Shown: positions 24,303 through 33,292 of the stretch, piece by piece
Position numbering within the stretch: the stretch's first letter is position 1
Layout: each line of letters begins with the position of its first letter
Assembly: GCA_937927685.1 (NCBI GenBank)
Contig: CALBSC010000010.1
Location: 1 to 64,000 of the forward strand
Reading direction: 5' to 3'
DNA from: an uncultured Burkholderiales bacterium
Lineage (GTDB): Bacteria; Pseudomonadota; Gammaproteobacteria; Burkholderiales; Burkholderiaceae_C
DNA: 64,000 nt
Translations under genes and position numbers: made by a program
The notes under the pieces: model-generated
Told to the model about the DNA's origin: nothing
Databases searched by the model: none
Seen by the model: only the letters and a program-made list of their open reading frames with translations

Positions 24303-25274
24303 ATGTTCAAACATATCAAGACTGTTCTGGCCACTGCGGCGCTGGTCACGGCCAGCCTGTCCAGCGCCAACGACCTCAAGGAACTCAATTTCGGCATCAT
24401 TGCGACCGAGAAGGCGGGCGCCCTGAAGCAGATGTGGGAGCCGTTCCTGAGCGACATGTCCAAGGCGGTGGGCGTCAAGGTTCAGGGCTTTTACGCCACC
24501 GACTATGCCGGCATCATCGAGGGCCAGCGGTTCAACAAGGTGCACATTGCCTGGTACGGAAACAAGGCGGCGATTGATGCGGTGGACCGGGCCAATGGTG
24601 AAGTGTTCGCCCAGTTTGTCGACCTGGACGGTACGCCGGGCTATTACTCCTACCTGATTGCCCATAAGGACTCCAGCATCAAAACGCTGGACCAGGTGCT
24701 CAAGAACGGCAAAGACTATTCATTCGGTATTGGCGACCCGTCTTCCACATCGGGCACGCTGGTGCCCACCTATTACGTGTTCACGATGAACAACCTGGAC
24801 CCCAAGACCCACTTCAAGGTCATGCGATCGTCCAATCACGAGGGCAACTTCCTGGCGGTCCTGAACAAACAAGTCGATGTGGCCACCAGCAACAGCGAAA
24901 TGACGCAAAAAATGAAGGAGAAGTCGCCTGAGAAGCTGGATCAAATCCGCATTCTCTGGACTTCTCCGCTGATTCCGCGTGACCCGCTGGTCTGGCGCAA
25001 GGACTTACCCGCCGACCTCAAGAAAAAAGTACAGGACTTTGTGACTGGCTACGGCAAGGATGACCGCGAAAAAGAGATCCTCAAGAACATGTACCGCCTG
25101 GCGGGCTTCAAGGCCTCCACCAATGCACAGTTGCTGCCCATCCGACAGCTCGAACTGTTCAAGGACCGCAAGAAGTTTGAGAACGACGAGAACATGGCTG
25201 CCGCCGACAAAAAGGCCATGCTGGCCGATATCGACGCCAAGCTGGAGGCGTTGGCCAAACAGATGCCCCGATAA
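24303..25274 (+). CDS. phnD: Phosphonate-binding periplasmic protein
   Basis: A 323-residue periplasmic receptor. The signal peptide is residues 1-22 (ATAALVTASLSSA). The mature part opens with KELNFGIIATEKAGAL and contains GDPSSTSGTLVPTYYVF, the stretch that in PhnD proteins binds the phosphonate oxygens, plus QVDVATSNSEMT. The start is ATG 24303 with GGAGAA upstream; a longer reading from 24180 lies inside phnC. Its substrate in this operon should be 2-aminoethylphosphonate or a related compound. Confidence 0.92.
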   Translation: MFKHIKTVLATAALVTASLSSANDLKELNFGIIATEKAGALKQMWEPFLSDMSKAVGVKVQGFYATDYAGIIEGQRFNKVHIAWYGNKAAIDAVDRANGEVFAQFVDLDGTPGYYSYLIAHKDSSIKTLDQVLKNGKDYSFGIGDPSSTSGTLVPTYYVFTMNNLDPKTHFKVMRSSNHEGNFLAVLNKQVDVATSNSEMTQKMKEKSPEKLDQIRILWTSPLIPRDPLVWRKDLPADLKKKVQDFVTGYGKDDREKEILKNMYRLAGFKASTNAQLLPIRQLELFKDRKKFENDENMAAADKKAMLADIDAKLEALAKQMPR

Positions 25275-25298
25275 GCCGAGTTTGCGCTCAGATCCGCC

Positions 25299-26096
25299 AT
25301 GATTCCACAGCCCGCCTTGAAAGACGTGACCCTGGTGCCACCGCGCACCAGCCTGGGTACCCAACTGACCTGGGGTGTCCTGCTGATGCTCCTGATCTGG
25401 TCATGGCAGGGGGCGGACATGCGTCCGATGGACTTGTGGCGGGACTCGGCCAACATGGCCGTTTTCAGCCAGGAATTCTTTCCGCCTAATTTTCACGACT
25501 GGCGGGTCTACCTGACCGAGATGGTGATCACGGTTCATATCGCCATCTGGGGCACGGTGCTGGCCATAGTGTGTGCCATCCCACTCGGACTGCTCAGTGC
25601 GGAAAACATTGCCCCCGCGTGGCTTGTCCATCCCATCCGTCGTTTGATGGACGCGTGTCGCGCCATCAACGAAATGGTGTTTGCCATGCTGTTTATCGTC
25701 GCGGTGGGACTCGGCCCTTTTGCGGGTGTGTTGGCCTTGTGGGTTCACACCACAGGCGTGCTGGCGAAGTTGTTCGCGGAAGCCGTCGAGGCCATTGACC
25801 CGCGTCCGGTGGAGGGCGTTCGCGCCACGGGCGCCAATCCGTTGGAGGAGGTGCTCTACGGGGTGATTCCGCAAGTGTTGCCGTTATGGATTTCGTTTTC
25901 GTTGTACCGGTTTGAATCGAATGTCCGCTCGGCTTCCGTGGTGGGCATGGTCGGTGCAGGCGGCATTGGCGTGGTGCTGCATGAATCAATCCGCGGCTTT
26001 GATTACGCCGAAACCTCGGCCATCCTCCTCATCATCATCGTTTGTGTCACGCTCATCGATCTGTTGTCGGCCTGGGTCCGACGCTGGTCCATCTAA
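25299..26096 (+). CDS. phnE: Phosphonate ABC transporter permease
   Basis: A 265-residue permease with about six helices. The EAA loop is [23 protein letters not shown], and the C-terminal [20 protein letters not shown] is characteristic of PhnE. It completes phnCDE. Only one permease is present, so it presumably works as a homodimer. The next gene starts 9 bases after the stop. Confidence 0.93.
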   Translation: MIPQPALKDVTLVPPRTSLGTQLTWGVLLMLLIWSWQGADMRPMDLWRDSANMAVFSQEFFPPNFHDWRVYLTEMVITVHIAIWGTVLAIVCAIPLGLLSAENIAPAWLVHPIRRLMDACRAINEMVFAMLFIVAVGLGPFAGVLALWVHTTGVLAKLFAEAVEAIDPRPVEGVRATGANPLEEVLYGVIPQVLPLWISFSLYRFESNVRSASVVGMVGAGGIGVVLHESIRGFDYAETSAILLIIIVCVTLIDLLSAWVRRWSI

Positions 26097-26105
26097 CGCA
26101 TCACC

Positions 26106-27362
26106 ATGAAATCTGTTGAACTCAATGGCGTCCACTACCGCTGGCCGCAACGTCCCGTCGTCGTTGTCTGTATTGATGGGGGCGACCCGGCCTACCTGGA
26201 GCGAGGCCTGCGCGACGGCATCATCCCCAATATGGCGCGCTTCATGCGCGAGGGCTTTACGGCGGTTGCCGATGGCACGGTGCCCAGTTTCACTTGCCCC
26301 AACAACATGTCCCTGATCACGGGTGCGCCTGCCTCAGTGCACGGCATCTCGGGAAATTTCTATCTCAATGAGGCTGGCGAGGCCGTGGTCATGACCGGGC
26401 CTGAATTGCTGCGCAGCCGAACCCTGCTGAGTGTGTTTGCGGACGCTGGTGCACGCGTCGTCTCCATCACGGCCAAGGACAAATTGCGGCAACAACTGGG
26501 CAAGGGTCTGGACCTGACCCAGGGACACATCAGCCTTTCGGCCGAATTTGCGCACCGCTGTACGCTGGCTGACAACGGCATTGAGAACGTCCTGGCGCTG
26601 GTGGGCATGCCACAACCCGACATGTACTCCATGGACCTGTCCTTGTTCGTGCTGGAAGCCGGCATCAAACTCCTGGAACGGGACAAGCCTGATCTCATGT
26701 TTCTTTCGCTCACGGATTACATCCAGCACAAGCATGCTCCGGGCGACCCGGTGGCCAACACGTTCTATCAGCGGCTGGATCACGCTTTCGGACGTCTGGC
26801 CGAACTGGGTGCCATCCTGGCACTGACCGCGGATCACGGCATGAATGACAAGTCCAGAAAGGACGGCAGCCCCAACGTGATCTTCCTGCAGGACGTCCTG
26901 GATCAGCGATTGGGTGAGGGCAGTACGGTGGTGATTTGTCCCATCACCGATGCCTTTGTGCGTCATCACGGTGCGTTGGGCGGGTTCGTGCGGGTGTGGA
27001 GCCGAGATAGCCGCGTCACCCCGGCAGCCATCATCGATGTGATCCGGGATGTGCCGGGCATTGCCCTTGCGCTCACGCGTGAAGAGGCCTGTCGTCAATT
27101 CGATTTGCCTGCTGACCGGGAAGGGGATGTGGCCGTGGTGGGCGATGCCGGCACGGTGATTGGGGCCCGTGAGCGCGATCACGACCTGTCTAATTTGCAG
27201 GACGCCCGGTTGCGAAGCCACGGGGCAGTCACCGAATCGCGGGTGCCTTTCATCCTCAATTGCCCGCTCAACGAGGATTACCGCCTGCGTGCCGAGAGCC
27301 TGCCCCTCAAAAGTCATCACATTTTCGATTTTGCGATCAATGGGACCGAGGTGCCGGTATGA
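26106..27362 (+). CDS. phnA: Phosphonoacetate hydrolase
   Basis: A 418-residue alkaline-phosphatase-superfamily enzyme that cleaves phosphonoacetate to acetate and phosphate using two zinc ions. The metal-binding start is CIDGGDPAY (22-30), with the nucleophile Thr63 in SFTCPNNMSLITG. Further ligands lie in SLTDYIQHKHAP and LTADHGMND, and the last His in LKSHHIFDF near the C-terminus. These correspond to the sites known from Sinorhizobium PhnA. It is the final step of the PhnW-PhnY-PhnA route. The stop overlaps the next gene's start (ATGA). Confidence 0.94.
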   Translation: MKSVELNGVHYRWPQRPVVVVCIDGGDPAYLERGLRDGIIPNMARFMREGFTAVADGTVPSFTCPNNMSLITGAPASVHGISGNFYLNEAGEAVVMTGPELLRSRTLLSVFADAGARVVSITAKDKLRQQLGKGLDLTQGHISLSAEFAHRCTLADNGIENVLALVGMPQPDMYSMDLSLFVLEAGIKLLERDKPDLMFLSLTDYIQHKHAPGDPVANTFYQRLDHAFGRLAELGAILALTADHGMNDKSRKDGSPNVIFLQDVLDQRLGEGSTVVICPITDAFVRHHGALGGFVRVWSRDSRVTPAAIIDVIRDVPGIALALTREEACRQFDLPADREGDVAVVGDAGTVIGARERDHDLSNLQDARLRSHGAVTESRVPFILNCPLNEDYRLRAESLPLKSHHIFDFAINGTEVPV

Positions 27363-28456
27363 CACTCCCCGCCACCGGTCTGGTGGCCACCTACGATGCA
27401 CCCCGCGCTCCGTTTCAGGTGCAGGCTTTTCCGCTGCGTGAGCCCCAGCCGGGGGAAGTGCTGGTTCGGGTGAGCATGTCCACCATTTGCCGGTCGGATA
27501 TCCATTCCTATGAAGGGCATCGGCCCAATCCTTGCCCGGGCGTACTGGGTCATGAAATCGTGGGCTGCATCGCGGCGCTGGGCGCAGGCGTCGAGCAGGA
27601 CATGCGGGGTGACCCGCTTCGTGTGGGCGATCGCATCACCTGGAGTGAATATTTCATCCCGGGCGCCAACTACTTTGCCGATGTGTTGGATCTGCCGCAA
27701 AAGTCTCCTGGTGTGGAGAAATATGGCCACCTGGCCGCGACCACGCCACCTCACCACCATGGTGGGTTTGCGCAATATTGCTACATCCTGCCCCGGTCAT
27801 GGATTTTGAAGTTGCCCAGCAGTTTGAGCGATGAAGAGGCCGCCCCCCTCAACTGTGGCGTGGCCACCATGGTGGCTGTCACCGAGGCAGCCGGGATTCA
27901 GATGGGCGACACCGTGGTGATCCAGGGCTTGGGCTTACTCGGTCTGTATGGGGCAGCCTTGGCCAAGTCGCGCGGTGCGCGCCGGGTCATTGGCCTGGAT
28001 GTGCATGCCGGACGGCGTCAGCAATCGCTGCAATTTGGTGTCGATCAGGCCCTCGACCCGACCGCTGACAAGACTTCACTGGTCCAGCAGATCCAGGCGC
28101 AATGTCCTCCCCACGGTCCGGACGTTGTGCTGGAAGTGTGTGGGGTGCCAGACGTGATACCCCTGGGTCTGGCGTTGTTGCGCACGGGCGGCACTTACGT
28201 GATTGGCGGCATGGTCAGCCCGAACGCCCACGTGACGCTCGATGCCAATCTGATTCTGAAAAAAATGATCACGTTGCGAGGCGTGCACAACTACCATCCC
28301 CGCCACCTGGTGCAGGCGCTCGACTTTGCCGTGTCCCATCAGCAACACTACCCGTTCAAGCATCTGGTCGATGGCCGTTATACCCTGGCGCAAGTTGATC
28401 AGGCCATGCACGACGCCGCCACGCAACGCGTGCTGCGAGCCGCCATCCTGCCCTGA
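27359..28456 (+). CDS. Zinc alcohol dehydrogenase associated with phosphonate catabolism
   Basis: A 365-residue medium-chain dehydrogenase. Catalytic zinc ligands lie in STICRSDIHSYEGH and LGHEIVG, and the cofactor motif is IQGLGLLGLYGAALAKSRGA. It is translationally coupled to phnA. Homologues at this position are described as phosphonate-associated alcohol dehydrogenases of unproven function. A reasonable inference is interconversion of 2-hydroxyethylphosphonate and phosphonoacetaldehyde, which would widen the substrate range, but no experiment is implied by the sequence. Confidence 0.85.
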   Translation: MTLPATGLVATYDAPRAPFQVQAFPLREPQPGEVLVRVSMSTICRSDIHSYEGHRPNPCPGVLGHEIVGCIAALGAGVEQDMRGDPLRVGDRITWSEYFIPGANYFADVLDLPQKSPGVEKYGHLAATTPPHHHGGFAQYCYILPRSWILKLPSSLSDEEAAPLNCGVATMVAVTEAAGIQMGDTVVIQGLGLLGLYGAALAKSRGARRVIGLDVHAGRRQQSLQFGVDQALDPTADKTSLVQQIQAQCPPHGPDVVLEVCGVPDVIPLGLALLRTGGTYVIGGMVSPNAHVTLDANLILKKMITLRGVHNYHPRHLVQALDFAVSHQQHYPFKHLVDGRYTLAQVDQAMHDAATQRVLRAAILP

Positions 28457-28471
28457 CACGGAGTCCATGCC

Positions 28472-29572
28472 TTGACCACGCCCGTCCTGCTCACCCCTGG
28501 CCCCCTCACCACCAGTCTGCAGACCAAACAGGCCATGCTGACCGATTGGGGGTCCTGGGACACGGCTTTCAACCAACTCACCGCATCGGTGTGCTCAGAC
28601 ATCGTTGACATCGTCAACGGCGCTTCCTCCCATGTGTGTGTGCCCTTGCAGGGCAGTGGGACTTTTGCGGTCGAAGCAACCCTGGGTACCATGGTGCCGC
28701 CCCACGGTAAAGTGCTGGTTCCCAACAACGGGGCCTATTGCCAACGCATCGCCCGCATCTTGCGGTATCTGGGTCGTGGGGTCATCCTGCTGGATCACCG
28801 CGACGATGAGCCAGCGGATCCGGCGCGCATCGATGCAGCCTTGAGCGCTGATCCCACCATCACCCACGTGGCTCAGGTGCATTGCGAGACCGGTACCGGC
28901 CTATTGAATCCCCTGCACGACATTGCCCGCGTGGTGCACCGTCATCGACGCCGTCTGATGGTGGATGCGATGAGTTCATTGGGGGCGGTGCCCATCGATC
29001 TGGCGACCACGCCCATCGATGCGGTGATTGCGGCTTCAGGCAAGTGCCTGGAAGGTGTGCCCGGCATGGGATTCATCGTGGTACGGCGTGACCTCATCGA
29101 GTCATCGCCGGGCCACAGCCACTCGCTCGCCCTGGACCTGCATGACCAATGGATGTACATGCAGAAAACCGGCCAATGGCGCTTCACCCCACCGACCCAT
29201 GTGGTGGCCGCCCTGCGTGTGGCGCTGGATCAATTCCTGGCTGAAGGAGGTGCGGCTGGCCGGGGCGCACGCTACCGCGCCAACTGCCATGCGCTCACGC
29301 AAGGCATGCGGGCCCTGGGCTTTCGGCCCTTGCTGCCGGATGACACGCAATCCCCCATCATCGTGACTTTTCACGCACCGCAACATCCCGCCTATCGCTT
29401 TGAGGCGCTCTATCGGGGCGTACGCGAGAAGGGTTTCATCCTCTATCCGGGCAAGCTGACTCAGATCGACACATTCCGTGTGGGGTGCATTGGCGCCATA
29501 GACCCTGAGGTGATCAGGCAGGCCGTGAACGCCATTGCACGCACCATGCATGAACTGGGGCTTCACCCTTGA
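28472..29572 (+). CDS. phnW: 2-aminoethylphosphonate-pyruvate transaminase
   Basis: A 366-residue class V PLP transaminase that transfers the amino group of 2-aminoethylphosphonate to pyruvate, giving phosphonoacetaldehyde and alanine. The N-terminus [18 protein letters not shown] is typical, [13 protein letters not shown] forms the PLP phosphate site, and K191 in [12 protein letters not shown] carries PLP. It starts with TTG 28472, preceded by GGAG eight bases upstream; a nearby ATG is out of frame. Phosphonatase (phnX) is absent, so its product is processed by PhnY and PhnA. Confidence 0.94.
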   Translation: MTTPVLLTPGPLTTSLQTKQAMLTDWGSWDTAFNQLTASVCSDIVDIVNGASSHVCVPLQGSGTFAVEATLGTMVPPHGKVLVPNNGAYCQRIARILRYLGRGVILLDHRDDEPADPARIDAALSADPTITHVAQVHCETGTGLLNPLHDIARVVHRHRRRLMVDAMSSLGAVPIDLATTPIDAVIAASGKCLEGVPGMGFIVVRRDLIESSPGHSHSLALDLHDQWMYMQKTGQWRFTPPTHVVAALRVALDQFLAEGGAAGRGARYRANCHALTQGMRALGFRPLLPDDTQSPIIVTFHAPQHPAYRFEALYRGVREKGFILYPGKLTQIDTFRVGCIGAIDPEVIRQAVNAIARTMHELGLHP

Positions 29573-29578
29573 ACGCCG

Positions 29579-29622
29579 CCCCCCCCCCGATTGACCTTGT
29601 CCTTGACCTTGATCTTGACCTC
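29579..29622 (+). repeat. C10 tract and 12-bp tandem repeat before the HD-domain gene
   Basis: Ten consecutive C residues (29579-29588) are followed by two and a half copies of a 12-base unit beginning TTGACCTTG (29591 onward). Both lie between the phnW stop and ATG 29635. If translation begins at the coupled TTG 29569, they are coding and encode prolines plus an LDLDL run. Confidence 0.75.
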
Positions 29623-29634
29623 TGGCCTGTCACC

Positions 29635-30204
29635 ATGAATCGTCCCTCTCTCTCTTCCGTTCACCTGTGGGAACAACTGCTGGATATCTATGAAGCCCGG
29701 GCCCTGAACCCCTACGGGCTGAGCCTGATCAACCAACGGGCTCATGCGGTGCAGTCCGGCGAGCTTGCCCGGCAACAGGGTTTGTCAGATTCGCTGGTCA
29801 CGGCAGCCCTGCTCCACGACATCGGTCACATGGTGCACGAGCTCGGGGATCATCCCGCCGCGCAAGGCATTGATGACCAGCACGAGGCGATTGGCGCTGT
29901 CTGGTTGTCACAGCATTTCGGCCCGGCTGTGACCGATCCCGTGCGGTTGCACGTGGCCGCGAAACGGTATCTCTGCACCGTGGAGCCTGCTTACCGTGCT
30001 CTTTTGTCGCGCGACTCCATCGAAAGCCTGGCCCTGCAAGGGGGACTCATGAGCGCAGAGGAAGTGGCCGTCTTTGAACGAGAACCCTATGGCCAGGATG
30101 CGGTGAGCCTGCGCCGCATTGATGAACTCGCCAAGGATCCTCAGGCGCCCGACCTGGCTTTTGCCGAATTTCGAGAGACCGTCATGCGTGCCTGCGCGGG
30201 CTGA
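29635..30204 (+). CDS. PhnZ-like HD-domain phosphonate oxygenase homologue
   Basis: A 189-residue HD protein of the family found in phosphonate operons. Potential di-iron ligands are H37, H61-D62, H83, H106 and D163. Their order and spacing match the PhnZ ligands H34, H58-D59, H80, H104 and D161 as I recall them. The substrate tyrosine is kept (Y27, PhnZ Y24), but the PhnZ glutamate E27 corresponds to S30 here. PhnZ oxidatively cleaves hydroxylated 2-aminoethylphosphonate after its partner oxygenase; no such oxygenase gene is present. The start is uncertain: TTG 29569, overlapping the phnW stop, gives 22 more residues including a low-complexity run. The 3' end overlaps the convergent Nudix gene by 23 bp. 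Confidence 0.78.
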   Translation: MNRPSLSSVHLWEQLLDIYEARALNPYGLSLINQRAHAVQSGELARQQGLSDSLVTAALLHDIGHMVHELGDHPAAQGIDDQHEAIGAVWLSQHFGPAVTDPVRLHVAAKRYLCTVEPAYRALLSRDSIESLALQGGLMSAEEVAVFEREPYGQDAVSLRRIDELAKDPQAPDLAFAEFRETVMRACAG

Positions 30205-31069
30205 CACCAGCTGCAAGGGAGGCGTGATCCGGATTGCCTTCCCCCGCACGCCACGCGAGCGCCATGGCACACGCTGCATCGAGTGTCCAGACCTGATGCC
30301 GCATTGAGTCGATCACTTCAGCGGGCGTCAGGCACGCGAATGACTCGACTTCGCCATCGCGGTTGATGGGCTCTGCTGATGGCTGCAACACCGCATTGAA
30401 CACCTGAAGGGATTCACTGTGCCAGCCCTCACGCTCCATTCGCTCGGTCACGACAGTGCCGACATAGGAGAAAGATGCCACCTGGTCCCGGGACAGCCCG
30501 GCCTCCTCCTGCAGCTCGCGCCAGGCACATGACAAGACGGATTCGCCGGCAGCCAGGCCACCTGCCGCCAGGTTGTCTCCCATGCCCGGATCAGTGGCCT
30601 TGGTCCATGCGCGCTGTGCACGCCACACACGCCCATCGTGGGTCAGACCATTGATGTGCACCGCATGACTGCGGAACCCAAAGAAGCGAAATGCCGCACG
30701 TTCCAGCCGAAACAACTCCATCACCCCCGCTTCACCCGGCATATCAACTGTGCCCCAGCTGGCGTAGGCCTCATCGCGCCATCCCGTGATCCATCCGGCC
30801 TGACGCAACCCATCAGCGGCCTGACGTAGCTGGTCACTGCGCGTCTGGCTGTCAAGGTGTTCGGCCGGCCAACGCCAGCCTCGTTCCTGTTTCGCCAGGG
30901 GTAACCAGGCCCCGAGAGCCTCGACCCGATCGGGTGAGATCAACCCCAGCGGCTGGGCGCCCAGGGTCAGCGGCCACCAGCCGTCTGGTGCAGCCTGACG
31001 AGCCTGGGCCAGCACCTCTTGCAGATAAAGGTGGTCACGTTTTTCCAGCGGGGGTTGGGGCACTGCCAT
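30182..31069 (-). CDS. Nudix hydrolase with DUF4743-type N-terminal domain, copy 1
   Basis: A 295-residue protein. The N-terminal 110 residues match the DUF4743-like region also seen in plant and bacterial Nudix proteins, containing GWITGWRDEAYASWG and FRLERAAFRFFGFRSHAVHINGL. A Nudix box GX5EX7REUXEEXGU occurs as GGLAAGESVLSCAWRELQEEAGL, split here as GGLAAGE, seven residues, then RELQEEAGL. Similar proteins hydrolyse damaged thiamin or nucleoside diphosphate derivatives; the substrate here is unknown. The start ATG 31069 follows GAGG by six bases. A clear paralogue occurs at 41962-42819. It separates the phn and ugp operons, divergent from ugpC. Confidence 0.83.
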   Translation of the reverse strand: MAVPQPPLEKRDHLYLQEVLAQARQAAPDGWWPLTLGAQPLGLISPDRVEALGAWLPLAKQERGWRWPAEHLDSQTRSDQLRQAADGLRQAGWITGWRDEAYASWGTVDMPGEAGVMELFRLERAAFRFFGFRSHAVHINGLTHDGRVWRAQRAWTKATDPGMGDNLAAGGLAAGESVLSCAWRELQEEAGLSRDQVASFSYVGTVVTERMEREGWHSESLQVFNAVLQPSAEPINRDGEVESFACLTPAEVIDSMRHQVWTLDAACAMALAWRAGEGNPDHASLAAGVSPRRHA

Positions 31070-31156
31070 CACGGACCTCATCAGGGGTGGATGTGAGGGG
31101 ATGCTACTGGAGATTTGACGTCAGGGTAGGGGGGGCGTCACGCCAGCGAAATCCTC

Positions 31157-31190
31157 ATGTCACAGATATTTCATCGAGCCCGGGTAGGCT
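31157..31190 (+). promoter_or_regulatory. Pho box and -10 for the ugp operon
   Basis: ATGTCAC (31157-31163), AGAT, ATTTCAT (31168-31174), 10 bp, TAGGCT (31185-31190). It lies 24 bp before the ugpC ATG. PhoB control of ugp is established in E. coli, which supports the reading. Confidence 0.7.
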
Positions 31191-31214
31191 AGTCCCTCTG
31201 ATTCACTGGTTCCC

Positions 31215-32390
31215 ATGACAAGCCCCGTCCATCTTTCCAACATCCACAAATCCTTTGGCACCACCACGGTGCTCCAGGGGGTGTCGCTGGCCGTCCAGCC
31301 CGGTGAATTTGTGTCACTGCTGGGCCCTTCAGGTTGTGGGAAATCCACCTTGTTGCGCATCATTGCAGGACTGGAGCAGCCAGACCAGGGCGATGTTCAC
31401 ATTGGCGACCGACAGGTCAACGGCGTGTCAGCACGCGAGCGCAACGTGGCCATGGTCTTCCAGAACTATGCGCTTTATCCGCATATGACGGTGCGAGACA
31501 ACATTGCCATGCCCTTGATCATGGACCGTCTGGGATGGTTGGCTCGTCAGCCTGTGGTCGCGGACTGGTGGCCCGCCAATCGCGCGACGCTGCGGGATAT
31601 CGATAACGAGGTTCGCGCTGTCGCCGCCAGTTTGCAGTTGGGCACACTGCTGCAGCGCAAACCCGGTCAGTTATCGGGGGGTCAACGTCAGCGCGTGGCA
31701 CTCGCGCGTGCCATGGTGCGTGACCCATCGATTTTCCTGATGGATGAACCGCTGTCAAACCTGGATGCCAAATTGCGCGTCGAAGTCCGGGACGAATTGG
31801 CGGACTTGCATCAGCGCCTGGGTGCCTCCTTCCTGTACGTCACGCACGACCAGAACGAAGCCCTGACCCTCTCGCACCGGGTGGCGGTGATGGACAAGGG
31901 AAGAATCCTGCAATTGGATACCCCTCAGCGCCTGTACGAAGCGCCCGCCAACCTCGCCGTGGCCCGGTTCATTGGCTCGCCCATGATCAACACTTGGGAG
32001 ATTGCGGTTGACGCGTCCGGCCAGTTCCAGGATTGGTCCGGTTTGCATCAGTGCGGTGCCGTCCAGTCGTGTCCCCTCACGCTGGGTCTTCGCCCTGAGC
32101 ACCTGCAAGTGGCCAGGGGGACTGAGTTTGAGCACCCGGTGGATTGTCAGGCGCAGGTGAAGGTGCGCCGCTGTGAGCACCAGGGGCCGGAGTGGTTGCT
32201 GCAGTTGCAGACCAACACGTCACCCCCCATTGCCCTGCAAGCGAGGGTGCCTCACCGTCGGCTTGACCGTATGCCTGTCCACGGCGACCGGATCACGGTT
32301 GGCTGGCGCCTGACGGATGTTCTGGCCTTTGACACCCACGGAAACCGGCTTGAGGTGACGTGGGGCTCAACTTCCCGAGTGGCGGCATGA
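31215..32390 (+). CDS. ugpC: Glycerol-3-phosphate-type ABC transporter ATPase
   Basis: A 391-residue ATPase of the MalK/UgpC type. Walker A GPSGCGKST, Q-loop VFQNYALYPHMTV, signature LSGGQRQRVALARAMV and Walker B IFLMDEPLSNLDAKL are intact, with a C-terminal TOBE/OB regulatory domain (LGLRPEHLQV). Compared with standard UgpC there is an insert of roughly 25 residues between the Q-loop and signature (LGWLARQPVVADWWPANRAT region). It opens a four-gene transporter operon followed by a phosphodiesterase, and it overlaps ugpA by ATGA. Confidence 0.87.
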   Translation: MTSPVHLSNIHKSFGTTTVLQGVSLAVQPGEFVSLLGPSGCGKSTLLRIIAGLEQPDQGDVHIGDRQVNGVSARERNVAMVFQNYALYPHMTVRDNIAMPLIMDRLGWLARQPVVADWWPANRATLRDIDNEVRAVAASLQLGTLLQRKPGQLSGGQRQRVALARAMVRDPSIFLMDEPLSNLDAKLRVEVRDELADLHQRLGASFLYVTHDQNEALTLSHRVAVMDKGRILQLDTPQRLYEAPANLAVARFIGSPMINTWEIAVDASGQFQDWSGLHQCGAVQSCPLTLGLRPEHLQVARGTEFEHPVDCQAQVKVRRCEHQGPEWLLQLQTNTSPPIALQARVPHRRLDRMPVHGDRITVGWRLTDVLAFDTHGNRLEVTWGSTSRVAA

Positions 32391-33292
32391 CGCCTGCGGT
32401 CCAGCAGACGACAGTGACAGGGGCTCGTCATCCCGTCAGTTGGGTGCCCCTGGGTCTGGCGGCCCCCGCAGCCCTTTTGCTGATACTGCTGTACGTGATT
32501 CCCATCATCTGCCTGGTGTTGCTCAGTTTCACCGACTATGAATTGGGCGCACTCGAGAGTCGCTGGATCGGATGGAACAACTTCGCCCGCATTGCGCAGG
32601 ATGCTGTCTTCCTGCGCTCCATTCGAAACACCTTGCTGTATGTGGCCCTGGTGATTCCCACCAGCGTGCTGCTGGGACTGGTGTTTGCCCTGCTCATTCA
32701 CCGCCGTCGAGCGACGCGATCGCTGTATGAAGTGATTTACTTTCTGCCGGTGACATCCACCCTCATTGCCATGGCGACGGTCTGGCAATTCCTGCTGCAT
32801 CCCAAGCTGGGACCTGTCAATCAGTTGCTCCAGCAACTCGGACTTGCTTCCCAGGCCTTTATCACAGACCCCAACTGGGTCATTCCCACCCTGGCCATGA
32901 TCGGCGCCTGGCAGATGGTTGGCTTCAACATGATTCTCTTCCTGGCCGGGCTCTCCAATATCCCGCGCGAGCTGTATGACGCCGCCGCCGTGGATGGTGC
33001 AAATGGCGGGCTGGACCGGTTCACCCGCATCACCTGGCCGCAATTGGGGCCGACCACCTTGTTTGTCGTCATCACCACCTGCATCTCGGCCTTCAAGGTG
33101 TTTGACACCGTGGCGACGCTGACGCAGGGACGGGGTGAATCCGAGGTGTTGCTGTATGCCATCTACCTCGAGGGATTCCAGTATTTCAAGATGGGTTACG
33201 CCAGTGCGCTGACCCTGGTGTTCCTGGCATTCATTCTCGTGTGCTCCATCTGGCAATTGCGCCACTGGGACCGCAAGGTGCACTACGCATGA
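32387..33292 (+). CDS. ugpA: Glycerol-3-phosphate-type ABC transporter permease
   Basis: A 301-residue six-helix permease with the EAA loop ELYDAAAVDGANGGLDRFTRITWPQLGP, here described as ELYDAAAVDGAN at the start of the loop. It starts at ATG 32387, coupled to the ugpC stop; a longer GTG reading lies inside ugpC. It pairs with UgpE and, from neighbours, takes up sn-glycerol-3-phosphate or glycerophosphodiesters. Confidence 0.88.
   Translation: MTPAVQQTTVTGARHPVSWVPLGLAAPAALLLILLYVIPIICLVLLSFTDYELGALESRWIGWNNFARIAQDAVFLRSIRNTLLYVALVIPTSVLLGLVFALLIHRRRATRSLYEVIYFLPVTSTLIAMATVWQFLLHPKLGPVNQLLQQLGLASQAFITDPNWVIPTLAMIGAWQMVGFNMILFLAGLSNIPRELYDAAAVDGANGGLDRFTRITWPQLGPTTLFVVITTCISAFKVFDTVATLTQGRGESEVLLYAIYLEGFQYFKMGYASALTLVFLAFILVCSIWQLRHWDRKVHYA

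Noticed and set aside
26334..27401. 355-codon open frame opposite phnA
   Set aside because: It mirrors phnA, which has complete catalytic motifs; composition is typical of an antisense frame.
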